The position numbers were made by a program, and so were the translations under genes. Of a stretch of 64,000 nt of DNA, positions 1-7,976 are shown one piece after another. The number at the start of each line of letters is the position of its first letter. The first letter of the stretch is position 1. The notes under the pieces are model-generated. The model worked only from the letters and a program-made list of their open reading frames with translations. It was not told where the DNA came from and ran no database searches. Location: the NCBI RefSeq assembly GCF_032401055.1, contig NZ_CP135529.1, positions 2,838,501 through 2,902,500 on the forward strand, read 5' to 3'. This DNA comes from Tardiphaga sp. 709 (GTDB taxonomy: Bacteria > Pseudomonadota > Alphaproteobacteria > Rhizobiales > Xanthobacteraceae).

Positions 1-697
1 TGTGGTCATGGTGCGCATGTGCTGAAGCCGTCGCCTCGGCATGCGCCGTATGGGCGTGCGCATGAGCATGCGCGTGGCTATGAGCGTGCTCGTGGTGATG
101 GTGGTCATGGCCGTGATCGTGCGTATGCGCGGACGCGCTGGCATGCGCCATCGCGAGCTGTGGGCCGGCAGCCGGCAGCGACGGTCGCAACGCACGGACA
201 AAGCCGCGCCCCTTGCTCCAGACCAGCCGCGCGCCGAACGCCGCGATCAGGCCGTAGCTGGCGATTTCTACCCAGCGCTCGGTGCTGCACATGGTCTTGG
301 CGGTGACATTCAGCAGCCACGCGCCAATGCCGACAATCAGCATCGCCACCAGCGCCTGCATCAGCGCCGAGACGAAGGACAACGCAATGCCGCGCCTGGC
401 GGTCTCTTCATTAGCGACCAGATAGGACGAGATCACCGCCTTGCCGTGGCCGGGGCCGGCGGCGTGGAAGATGCCGTAGGCAAAGGAGATCGCCAGCAGC
501 GTCCACACCGCGCTGCCGTCGGACTTCGCAGCACGGATGGTCGCCGACATCGCGCGATAGAATTCGGACTGCTTGGTGAGCAGCCAGCCGATGATGCCGC
601 CGACCTGTGAGTCCGGCACGCCTTTCGGCGCTCCGAAGGGATTTTGCGCGAGAGCGTGATGCAGCGAAGCGTCGGTCATGGCGGCGACGACCAGCAC
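1..697 (-). CDS. NicO/RcnA-type nickel/cobalt (metal) transporter, 3' end cut by window
   Basis: Leftward reading frame open to the window edge, so the C-terminus is missing. I translated it by hand. After a short hydrophobic start it reads SLHHALAQNPFGAPK, then a membrane stretch WTLLAISFAYGIFHAAGPGHGKAVISSY; the HAAGPGHGK signature is typical of the NicO family. More membrane helices follow, then a loop very rich in His (alternating AH/DH/HHHH) at about positions 20-150, as in RcnA-like exporters and HupE-like carriers. The start is uncertain: GTG at 697 or ATG at 679, because a palindromic repeat sits just upstream. The DUF1007 gene lies immediately upstream on the same strand, a pairing common in proteobacteria. 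Metal identity cannot be read from sequence; zinc, nickel or cobalt are all possible. Confidence 0.82.
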   Translation of the reverse strand, partial: MLVVAAMTDASLHHALAQNPFGAPKGVPDSQVGGIIGWLLTKQSEFYRAMSATIRAAKSDGSAVWTLLAISFAYGIFHAAGPGHGKAVISSYLVANEETARRGIALSFVSALMQALVAMLIVGIGAWLLNVTAKTMCSTERWVEIASYGLIAAFGARLVWSKGRGFVRALRPSLPAAGPQLAMAHASASAHTHDHGHDHHHHEHAHSHAHAHAHAHTAHAEATASAHAHHDH

Positions 698-730
698 TGC
701 CGCACAAACAAGAACGACACTCCATCCGCT

Positions 731-817
731 CGTCGTGGCCGGGCTTGTCCCGGCCATCCACGTCTTCCGGATGCCGGTGTCTAGGCGTGGATGCCCGGGA
801 CAAGCCCGGGCATGACG
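731..817. repeat. Palindromic intergenic repeat (Bradyrhizobium-type)
   Basis: The two ends are near-perfect inverted copies built on GGCCGGGCTTGTCCCGGCC and CCCGGGACAAGCCCGGGC, with CATCCACG/CGTGGATG inside. Elements of this design are scattered in large numbers between genes of Bradyrhizobium relatives. It sits between DUF1007 and the NicO gene and may form an mRNA hairpin or add the odd 5' end of the NicO frame. Confidence 0.7.
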
Positions 818-846
818 CGGGGAGAGACCTGTCGATGAAGTTACAC

Positions 847-1482
847 TCATGGGCAATCGACCGTGATCTTGTTGGCGAACATGGCGCCGTAATTGCTGTT
901 CTCGCCATTCATGAAGGTGTCTTCATTCATGGTCTGCGCCTTGGCGGCGCCGTCCGACGGGCGCTGGATCGCCATCGTGCAGGAGGCCGGCGCGCCGGCC
1001 AGCTTGATCGGATCTTTCTTCTCCAGACCGAAATCGACGAAGAAGCTCGGATCGAAGATTTCCAGCTCCATCTTCTTGGCTTTGAACGGCGTCTTGAACG
1101 GCAGCGTGAAGTGCAGCACCAGCGCGGCGTCACGCTTCTCCAGATAATAGTCGACGGGATCGTTGAAGCGCTGCTTCTTACCCTCGACCTTGGCGAAGGT
1201 GAAGAAGGCGAATTCCTTCAGCGACTCCACATTGGTCTGGGCCAGCGGCGCCAGTTCCTCGCGGGTATAGACGCCCTTGGTCTTGCTCTCGATGCCCTGC
1301 AACGCATAGGTCGAGAACATGTCGTCGAACACCCAGGCATGGCGCACGCCGGTGATGGTGCCGTCCGGCGCGTAGATTAGTTCGCTCGATGCCGTGACAA
1401 AGACATGCGGGTGGGCGGAGGCGGCGGTGATGCCGCCGGCCAGCGCAGCCATGATCGCGATCAGACCGAGAAAGCGGTTCAT
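847..1482 (-). CDS. DUF1007 family periplasmic protein
   Basis: A 211-residue protein starting at ATG 1482, preceded by GAGGTG a few bases upstream; the frame is open further upstream but would run into the peptidase gene. Residues 1-23 form a signal peptide (MNRFLGLIAIMAALAGGITAASA) followed at once by HPHVFV, the hallmark N-terminus of mature DUF1007 proteins. DUF1007 proteins occur next to NicO-type transporters, as here, and are thought to help metal handling in the periplasm, but the biochemical role is not established. The gene starts 14 bp after the stop of the upstream peptidase, so the three genes may be co-transcribed. Confidence 0.85.
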   Translation of the reverse strand: MNRFLGLIAIMAALAGGITAASAHPHVFVTASSELIYAPDGTITGVRHAWVFDDMFSTYALQGIESKTKGVYTREELAPLAQTNVESLKEFAFFTFAKVEGKKQRFNDPVDYYLEKRDAALVLHFTLPFKTPFKAKKMELEIFDPSFFVDFGLEKKDPIKLAGAPASCTMAIQRPSDGAAKAQTMNEDTFMNGENSNYGAMFANKITVDCP

Positions 1483-1495
1483 CAGAAGCATCACC

Positions 1496-3586
1496 TCACG
1501 CCGCCTCAGGCTCTTCCAGCAACCCACGCCGCCGCAGCAGCGCATCCGGTGCCGGGGCACGACCGCGGAATGCAATATAGGCCGCTTCCGGATCGACAGA
1601 ACCGCCCGACGAATAGATGTCGTCATGCAATCGCTTGGCCACCACGGGATCAAAGATATTGCCGGCTTCCTCGAAGGCGCCGAAGGCGTCCGCATCCATC
1701 ACTTCGGACCACATGTAGCTGTAGTAGCCAGACGCATAATGATCGCCTGAGAAGATGTGTCCGAACTGGGTCGGGCGGTGCCGCAGCGCGATTTCCTCGG
1801 GCATACCGATTTTCTCCAGCTCCTTCTTCTCGAAGGCCGCGACATCGGCGAAGGCCGAAGCCGGCTGGGTGTGGAATTCGAGATCGATCAGCGCGGATGA
1901 CACGAACTCCACCGTGGCAAAGCCCTGATTGAACTTGCGGGCAGCGATGAACCGCTTCAGCAGATCGTCGGGCAGCGGCTCACCGGTCTGGTAGTGCTTG
2001 GCGAAGGTCTGCAGCACCTGCGGCTGCTCCTGCCAGTGTTCATAGAGCTGCGACGGCAGTTCGACGAAGTCGGTGAACACCGAGGTGCCCGACAGCGAGG
2101 GATAGGTGACGTTGGACAGCATGCCGTGCAGGCCATGGCCGAATTCATGGAACAGCGTGCGCGCATCGTCCGGCGACAGCAGCGATGGCTGGCCGTCGGT
2201 GCCCTTCGCGAAGTTGCAGATGTTCAGCACCAGCGGCGCCACGTCGCCGTCGAGCTTCTGCTGGTCGCGCAGCGAGGTCATCCAGGCGCCGGAGCGCTTC
2301 GACGGCCGGGCGAAGTAGTCGCCATAGAAGATAGCCTTGAGCGCCCCCTTGGCATCTTTGACCTCCCAGACGCGAACGTCGGGATGCCAGACCGGCACGT
2401 CCTTGCGCTCGGCGAAGGTGATACCGAACAAGCGCGTCGCGGTGTCGAATTGCGCCGCGATCATATGGTCGAGCGTGAGATAGGGTTTGATCGCCGCATC
2501 ATCGAAATTGGCGCGGCGCTGGCGCAGCTTTTCGGCATAATAGCGCCAATCCCAGGCGGCGAGCTTGAAGTTGCCCCCCTCCTCCGCAATCAGCTCCTGC
2601 AGCGCATCGCGGTCGGCCAGTGCGCGGGCGCGGGCCGGCTTCCAGACGCGCTCCAGCAGACCGCGCACGGCTTCCGGCGTCTTTGCCATGGAGTCTTCCA
2701 GGCGGTAGGCGGCGAAGGTCGGGAAGCCCAGGATCTTCGCGGTCTCTTCGCGCAGCTTCAGGATTTCGACGATGGTGTCGTTGTTGTCGTTGGCATTGCC
2801 GTTGTTGCCGCGCTGGATGAAGGCCTTGTAGGCCCGCTCGCGCAGGTCGCGCCGCGCTGAGCTCTTCAGGAACGGCTCCATCGATGAGCGCGACGTGGTG
2901 ATGATCGCCTTGCCGGTCATGCCGCGCTCGTCGGCCGAGGCCCTGGCAGAGGCGACGAAGCTCTCGGCGAGCCCATCGAGATCGCCTTCGCCGAGCTCCA
3001 TGAACCACTCCTGCTCGTCGCCCAGCAGATGATGGCTAAAGCTGGTGCCGAGATGCGCCAGCCGCTCGTTGATCTCGGCCATCCGCGCCTTGGCGGCCTC
3101 GTCGAGGCCGGCGCCCGAACGATGAAAGCGCGTATAGGTCCGCTCCAGGAGACGCATCTGCTCTGTGGTGAGGCCGAGCTCGGCGCGCTTGTCGTGCAGC
3201 GCCACGATGCGGCCGAACAGCACGGCATTCATCATGATCGGATTCCAGTGCCGCGCCATCCGCGACGACACGTCCTTGTCGATCTCCAGGATCGCCGGAT
3301 TGGAATGCGCCGACACCAGATCGTAGAACACCGACGCCACGCGGCTGAGCAACTTGCCGGAGCGCTCCAGCGCCGTGATCGTATTGGCAAAGTCAGGCGC
3401 GGCCGGATCGTTCACGATCGCGGCAATCTCGGCCGAATGGTCGAAAAACGCCTGTTCGAAGGCCGGCATGAAGTGCTCGGGCCTGATCTCGTCGAATGGC
3501 GGGGTCTCGAACGGGGTCTGCCAGGCTTTCAGAAGCGGATTTTCGTGACCTTTCGACGCAACCGGCGAGACCGACGTTTCTGACAT
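1496..3586 (-). CDS. dcp: M3 family metallopeptidase, peptidyl-dipeptidase Dcp type
   Basis: A 696-residue protein, the usual length for Dcp/OpdA enzymes. The zinc site HEFGH lies at about residues 480-484 in the context LFHEFGHGLHGML. The following SGTSVFTDFVELPSQLYEHW resembles Dcp (SGT...DFVE.PSQ..EHW) more than oligopeptidase A. The enzyme removes dipeptides from the C-terminus of peptides. No signal peptide is visible, so it is probably cytoplasmic. The assignment as Dcp rather than PrlC/OpdA is based on this motif only. Confidence 0.9.
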   Translation of the reverse strand: MSETSVSPVASKGHENPLLKAWQTPFETPPFDEIRPEHFMPAFEQAFFDHSAEIAAIVNDPAAPDFANTITALERSGKLLSRVASVFYDLVSAHSNPAILEIDKDVSSRMARHWNPIMMNAVLFGRIVALHDKRAELGLTTEQMRLLERTYTRFHRSGAGLDEAAKARMAEINERLAHLGTSFSHHLLGDEQEWFMELGEGDLDGLAESFVASARASADERGMTGKAIITTSRSSMEPFLKSSARRDLRERAYKAFIQRGNNGNANDNNDTIVEILKLREETAKILGFPTFAAYRLEDSMAKTPEAVRGLLERVWKPARARALADRDALQELIAEEGGNFKLAAWDWRYYAEKLRQRRANFDDAAIKPYLTLDHMIAAQFDTATRLFGITFAERKDVPVWHPDVRVWEVKDAKGALKAIFYGDYFARPSKRSGAWMTSLRDQQKLDGDVAPLVLNICNFAKGTDGQPSLLSPDDARTLFHEFGHGLHGMLSNVTYPSLSGTSVFTDFVELPSQLYEHWQEQPQVLQTFAKHYQTGEPLPDDLLKRFIAARKFNQGFATVEFVSSALIDLEFHTQPASAFADVAAFEKKELEKIGMPEEIALRHRPTQFGHIFSGDHYASGYYSYMWSEVMDADAFGAFEEAGNIFDPVVAKRLHDDIYSSGGSVDPEAAYIAFRGRAPAPDALLRRRGLLEEPEAA

Positions 3587-3717
3587 AAGAAATCCTGCTT
3601 TGAAGCCCAGAGAATGCGTCGATCTATACCACGCGATGGGGCTTTTTTGGGCCCTTTAGTGCTTGCCGCAGCAGGCTTTTTCGGAGAGATTGCGGCCCGA
3701 AACAGGACCTTGAGATT

Positions 3718-3969
3718 ATGACCACCTCCACCGCCCCCCGCCGCATCTACTGGCCCAGCGTCATCACCGTCATCTCGGCGGCGATCCTGATCGGCGCGGA
3801 AGTGTTCGGCGCCGCCTTCGCGGGCGGCTGGGCGCTGTCGATCCTGTTCGGCCTCTCCACCACCGGCGAGCACATCCTGCAAGTCTGCCTGTTCCTGTGC
3901 GGCGTCGCCATCATGGTCGCCTTCCTGCGCACCGCCGCGCGGATCGAGCCGTTCACCCGCCGCGGCTGA
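3718..3969 (+). CDS. Small two-helix membrane protein, unknown function
   Basis: An 83-residue protein with two hydrophobic segments (about residues 13-38 and 48-70) separated by a short loop, and a basic C-terminus ending ARIEPFTRRG. Codon composition fits the neighbours. The gene is divergent from the M3 peptidase, with 131 bp between starts. I recognise no family; it resembles small conserved hypothetical membrane proteins of Bradyrhizobium relatives. Confidence 0.65.
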   Translation: MTTSTAPRRIYWPSVITVISAAILIGAEVFGAAFAGGWALSILFGLSTTGEHILQVCLFLCGVAIMVAFLRTAARIEPFTRRG

Positions 3970-4843
3970 TCGCTGCGCGCCCGCGCAGCTCCACTCTCCG
4001 GCTTCCTCACACTCGACCGTCATTGCCCAGCCAGGCGCGCGATTGCGTGCTTGAGTCGAGCGCCAGTCACCCGGGCTGCTCGTGATTCGTCGCCGGCTGT
4101 AGCGTTTACGGAATCCTCCCCCTTGCGGAGGAAGACACCGAGAGCGAGATCACAGCCGCACGAGAGGACGACTACAGGAACGTGACGCTGGTGTAGTTCA
4201 GCACTCCACGCCAGCCTCAGACTACGCCAATTCCTTAACCGAACTTAACATCCGTTCATGTTGAGCGCGCTGAGTGCGTCTCGTTTGCAACGCTGCGCGA
4301 TGGCGTTGAATAAAATGCCCCACAGCCCAAAAAAATTGTTGCGTAGCAGGGTCAAAGAACCTATTTCCGGTCTTGCCCAATTTCGCACGTGCCTGTGGTC
4401 GTGTGTCAGTCGGTAGGTATCCGGACAAGAGGCCGGACAGCCGCCAAGGGATGAAGAAGCCGAGGGTCGTTCGCGGAGTTTTGCGAAAGGCCAGCATCTC
4501 TCTCCAGAGATGCCGTTGAAGGTGACTTTGTTCTTTGCAACCGTGACTGGCAGCCGGAGGCGAACCGGCGCACCTCGTTCTCAACGGGGGACGCGACTTA
4601 AAGCAACGACGGAGCGGGCTTTTTTGGTCTCTGCTGGCTTTCCAACAGCCAGCGCGAATACCGAAGAGGCTTGTCCTTCATTGCCAGGTGTGCGGTAGGG
4701 TCCCCCCCAACCAATCCACGGCAGCACTTACGGTCTGTACTTTTGGCTTTGTCACGCCTCCATCGCGTGCCTGGGTCCGAAAGCGCTGAACCGTCATCAT
4801 TTTTTGAACGTGACCCTTTCGCAGGGCCGTTTGGGAGAGTGCT
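3970..4843. other. Long gene-free leader upstream of the decarboxylase
   Basis: 874 bp with no convincing coding frame. A 120-codon leftward frame at 4222-4584 has no start signal or family resemblance and is rejected. Base composition is patchier and more AT-rich than the genes (A/T runs at 4328-4340, 4620 and 4798). Alphaproteobacterial ornithine decarboxylase genes can carry the speF RNA leader motif, so the last 250 bp are a place to look, but I cannot identify the structure by eye. Confidence 0.4.
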
Positions 4844-5986
4844 ATGACCGAACGTATTCAGGAATTCCTCCGCGCCCGCCGCAACGAGGGCACCGATGTC
4901 GAGCCGTGCCTCGTCGTCGACCTCGAAGTCGTGCGCGACAACTTCCAGAGCTTTGCGAAGGCTTTGCCCGACAGCCGCGTGTTCTACGCGGTGAAGGCAA
5001 ACCCGGCGCCGGAAGTGCTGTCGCTGCTGGCCTCGATGGGCTCGTGCTTCGACTGCGCGTCGGTGCAGGAAATCCAGATGGCGCTCGACGCTGGCGCCAC
5101 GCCGGACCGCATCTCTTTCGGCAACACCATCAAGAAGGAACGCGACATCGCGCGCGCCCATGCGCTCGGCATCGGCCTATTCTCGGTCGACTGCGCCGCT
5201 GAAGTTGAGAAGATCGCGCGCGCCGCTCCCGGCGCCCGCGTGTTCTGCCGCATCCTCTACGATTGCGCCGGCGCCGAGTGGCCGCTGTCGCGCAAGTTCG
5301 GCTGCGATCCGGAAATGGCTGTCGACGTGCTGGACCTCGCCAAGCGTCTTGGCCTGGAGCCCTATGGCATTTCGTTCCATGTCGGCTCGCAGCAGCGCAA
5401 GGTGAAGGCATGGGACCGCGCGCTGGCGATGGCCTCGTCGGTGTTCCGTGACTGCGCCGAGCGCGGGATCAACCTGTCCATGGTCAATATGGGCGGCGGC
5501 TTCCCGACCAAGTACCTCAAGGAAGTCCCGGCGGTCGTGCAGTACGGCCGTTCGATCTTCCGTGCGCTGCGCAAGCACTTCGGCAACGCGATTCCGGAGA
5601 CCATCATCGAGCCGGGTCGCGGCATGGTCGGCAATGCCGGCATCATCGAAGCCGAAGTCGTTCTGATCTCGAAGAAGAGCGACGAGGACGATGTGCGCTG
5701 GGTGTATCTGGACATCGGCAAGTTCGGCGGTCTCGCCGAGACCATGGACGAGTCGATCCGCTACGCCATCAAGACGCCGCATGACGGCGCCGAGATGACA
5801 CCCTGCGTGCTCGCCGGCCCGACCTGCGATTCGGCCGACGTGATGTATGAGAAGCTGCCGTATCCACTGCCCGTGACGCTCGAGATCGGCGACAAGCTGC
5901 TGATCGAAGGCACCGGCGCCTATACGTCGACCTATTCGGCGGTGGCGTTCAACGGCTTCCCGCCGCTGCGCACCTTCCATATCTGA
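4844..5986 (+). CDS. Fold-III PLP ornithine/lysine decarboxylase
   Basis: A 380-residue alanine-racemase-fold decarboxylase. The PLP lysine is K51 in FYAVKANPAP; HVGS is at 179-182, the phosphate-binding GGGFP at 217-221, EPGR at 256-259, and the catalytic cysteine C328 in PTCDSADV. Length and motifs match the short bacterial ornithine/lysine decarboxylases that make putrescine or cadaverine. GGGAGAG about 4 bp upstream of ATG is the ribosome site. Homospermidine synthase, which uses putrescine, lies 2 kb downstream, supporting ornithine as a main substrate. The specificity for ornithine versus lysine cannot be decided from these motifs. Confidence 0.9.
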   Translation: MTERIQEFLRARRNEGTDVEPCLVVDLEVVRDNFQSFAKALPDSRVFYAVKANPAPEVLSLLASMGSCFDCASVQEIQMALDAGATPDRISFGNTIKKERDIARAHALGIGLFSVDCAAEVEKIARAAPGARVFCRILYDCAGAEWPLSRKFGCDPEMAVDVLDLAKRLGLEPYGISFHVGSQQRKVKAWDRALAMASSVFRDCAERGINLSMVNMGGGFPTKYLKEVPAVVQYGRSIFRALRKHFGNAIPETIIEPGRGMVGNAGIIEAEVVLISKKSDEDDVRWVYLDIGKFGGLAETMDESIRYAIKTPHDGAEMTPCVLAGPTCDSADVMYEKLPYPLPVTLEIGDKLLIEGTGAYTSTYSAVAFNGFPPLRTFHI

Positions 5987-6045
5987 GCGTTGTAAATCTG
6001 ACGTCGCTCACTATATCGGGCATCCACCCCGGATATGACTAATCG

Positions 6046-6067
6046 GAGAGCCGGCCCGCCGGCTCTC
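6046..6067 (+). terminator. Hairpin downstream of the decarboxylase gene
   Basis: A perfect 9-bp stem, GAGAGCCGG with CCGGCTCTC, around a CCCG loop, 60 bp after the decarboxylase stop. There is no clear T run, so it is a possible rather than a strong intrinsic terminator. Confidence 0.45.
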
Positions 6068-6134
6068 ATCCCGTCACCTTCCAATTCTGGATGACAACAC
6101 TCCGCCTGAAAAACGGAGTGGGGACCGACATGCC

Positions 6135-6731
6135 ATGACCGATCTGCACGAGACCGCCACGAACAACACTGTTGCCCTGCCCATCGCAGCCCCTTCGTAC
6201 GAGATCCGTGCGGAACGTGGCTCCGACGTCGCCGCCCGTGAATCTCTGCTGGATGTGTGCTTCGGCGCTTCGCGCCATGCCCGCACCTGCCAGCGACTGC
6301 GTGACGGACGACTGCCCGCCGAAGGCCTGGCCTTCTCGGCGGTGGTGCATGGCAGGCTGGTCGGCACGATCAGGCTTTGGCATGTCGACGCCGGGGGCCG
6401 AGCAGCACTGATGCTCGGCCCCCTGGCGGTCGATCCGGGTGCCCGCGACCTTGGCCTTGGCGCCGCGTTGATGAATCACGCGATCGCCGAGGCCTCGGCG
6501 CGCGGCCACGGTGCCGTCGTGCTGCTCGGCGACGCCCCTTATTACGCTCGCTTCGGCTTCATGCCCCGGAAAATGACCGATCTGGCGCTGCCCGGCCCGT
6601 TCGAGCGCGACCGCCTGCTCGGCCTCGAACTGAAGCCCGGAGCGCTGGATGGCGCCCGCGGCATCATCTTCGGAAGCGGTAAATGGGTCCGCAAGGCTGC
6701 TGAGCCTGCCGGTCTGGCCCACGCAGCTTGA
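6135..6731 (+). CDS. GNAT family N-acetyltransferase (YhbS-like)
   Basis: A 198-residue protein. The acetyl-CoA-binding region reads LMLGPLAVDPGARDLGLGAALMNHAI (about residues 94-118), where the usual R/QGxGxG/A loop is recognisable as RDLGLGAAL. The C-terminal YYARFGFMP is the GNAT beta-bulge motif. The first 20 residues are low complexity, so the true start may be further in. The substrate is unknown. Its place between the decarboxylase and homospermidine synthase makes a polyamine or amino-acid substrate conceivable, but this is only context. Confidence 0.8.
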   Translation: MTDLHETATNNTVALPIAAPSYEIRAERGSDVAARESLLDVCFGASRHARTCQRLRDGRLPAEGLAFSAVVHGRLVGTIRLWHVDAGGRAALMLGPLAVDPGARDLGLGAALMNHAIAEASARGHGAVVLLGDAPYYARFGFMPRKMTDLALPGPFERDRLLGLELKPGALDGARGIIFGSGKWVRKAAEPAGLAHAA

Positions 6732-6785
6732 TTTGACCACCAAGACACGGCATTGCGGGGCTCACCTCTGCAGGAGAGCCCGGTA

Positions 6786-7172
6786 ATGACGCGCAAACTG
6801 ATTTCCACCGGATCGCCATTCGAAAAGACCGCTGGCTACAGCCGTGCGGTGGTCGACGGCGATTTCTGCTTCGTGTCCGGAACCACCGGCTACGATTACA
6901 CCACCATGATCTTGCCGGCCGATGTCACGGCACAGACACAGAACTGCTTCAAGACCATTGAAGCCGCGCTGAAGGAGGCCGGCTTTGCCATGGCCGATAT
7001 CGTGCGCGCGATCTACTACATCACCGACGCCAGCGACGCCGACAAGGTGTTCGCGGTGACCGGCGCCCATCTCGGCGAGATCAGGCCCGCTGCCACGCTT
7101 CTCGTGGTCGCCGGGCTCTACAAGCCCGAGATGAAAGTCGAAATCGAAGTGACCGCCAAGCGGCGCAGCTGA
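6786..7172 (+). CDS. RidA family (YjgF/YER057c/UK114) protein
   Basis: A 128-residue protein starting at ATG 6786 behind AGGAGAG; an upstream ATG at 6753 lacks a ribosome site. The frame MTRKLISTGSPFEKTAGYSRAVV, VSGTTGYD and the late RPAATLLVVAGLYKPEMKVEIEV are typical RidA landmarks. RidA proteins hydrolyse reactive enamine/imine intermediates released by PLP enzymes, a suitable neighbour for a PLP decarboxylase. In this subgroup the canonical arginine lies in IRPAATLLVV. Confidence 0.88.
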   Translation: MTRKLISTGSPFEKTAGYSRAVVDGDFCFVSGTTGYDYTTMILPADVTAQTQNCFKTIEAALKEAGFAMADIVRAIYYITDASDADKVFAVTGAHLGEIRPAATLLVVAGLYKPEMKVEIEVTAKRRS

Positions 7173-7443
7173 TCGTCAACCGCGCGTCAGACACATCCGT
7201 TGGACGTCGCTGCTATCAACGGCGCCATCGCCGGTTGACTTTCAGTGCAGGATACATAGGTTTCGGCCATCATGACGAACCTGCCCCGCAACCGCTTACT
7301 GCTCCGCGCCGGTCACCTTCAAGCAGGAATGTGACCCGGGCGCACGCGCGCGTGCCGTCCGGGCTTGTTCGATTTCAGCATCCTCATCATTCTTGGCATG
7401 CTCGGGCGCTTTGCGCGCCGGGCGTCATTTGGCTGTGAAACCC

Positions 7444-7848
7444 ATGATCCATACCCTTCGCACTGAGCTGCCGCCCATCACACTCCGCCGTAGCGACCGT
7501 GAGCGTCTCGGCGTGCTAGCTGACGCCGCTGCAGAGAAATACCCTGTGACCGCCGACTTTCTGGCCGGCGAAGTTGAGCGCGCGACGATCGTGCCTGACG
7601 CTCATCCATTGCCCGGGATCGTCGGCATGGAGTCCGATGTGACGTTCCGCGACGATATCAGCGGGCAGGAAAAGCACGTCACACTGGTCTATCCGACCTC
7701 CGCCGACGTGGACGCCGGGCGAATTTCGGTATTGACCCCGATCGGAGCCGCGCTTATCGGCCTTTCTGCGGGGCAGTCCATTACATTCGAGACGCCCTCG
7801 GGGGAACCACGTTCGCTGACCGTTCTCTCGGTCGGCACACGGCGCTGA
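7444..7848 (+). CDS. rnk: Rnk-like / GreA-GreB C-terminal domain protein
   Basis: A 134-residue protein from ATG 7444. The second half carries the FKBP-like GreA/GreB C-terminal fold: VGMESDVTFRD, HVTLVYPTSADVDAGRISVLTPIGAALIGLSAGQSI and a final ETPSGEPRSLTVLSV. The N-terminal region is short, as in Rnk (regulator of nucleoside diphosphate kinase), and lacks the coiled-coil finger of GreA. Such proteins bind RNA polymerase near the secondary channel. It stands alone between RidA and homospermidine synthase. Confidence 0.82.
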   Translation: MIHTLRTELPPITLRRSDRERLGVLADAAAEKYPVTADFLAGEVERATIVPDAHPLPGIVGMESDVTFRDDISGQEKHVTLVYPTSADVDAGRISVLTPIGAALIGLSAGQSITFETPSGEPRSLTVLSVGTRR

Positions 7849-7976
7849 GCTGCATTTAATACTGGCATCGAGATTTCATTCCCGAAATTTCATTCTGATG
7901 TCACATCGTCACTGTCCTTTCCCAACCGCGCAAGACGCAGCGCGTTCATCTTGATCCTGTCTGGAGTTAGAAGCTG

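Noticed and set aside
411..908. 165-residue leftward frame over the NicO gene start and the repeat
   Set aside because: It reads the palindromic repeat and the opposite frame of the real NicO gene; the hand-translated NicO frame is far better.
4222..4584. 120-residue leftward gene in the decarboxylase leader
   Set aside because: No ribosome site, poor codon use, low-complexity composition and no family resemblance; non-coding leader is more likely.
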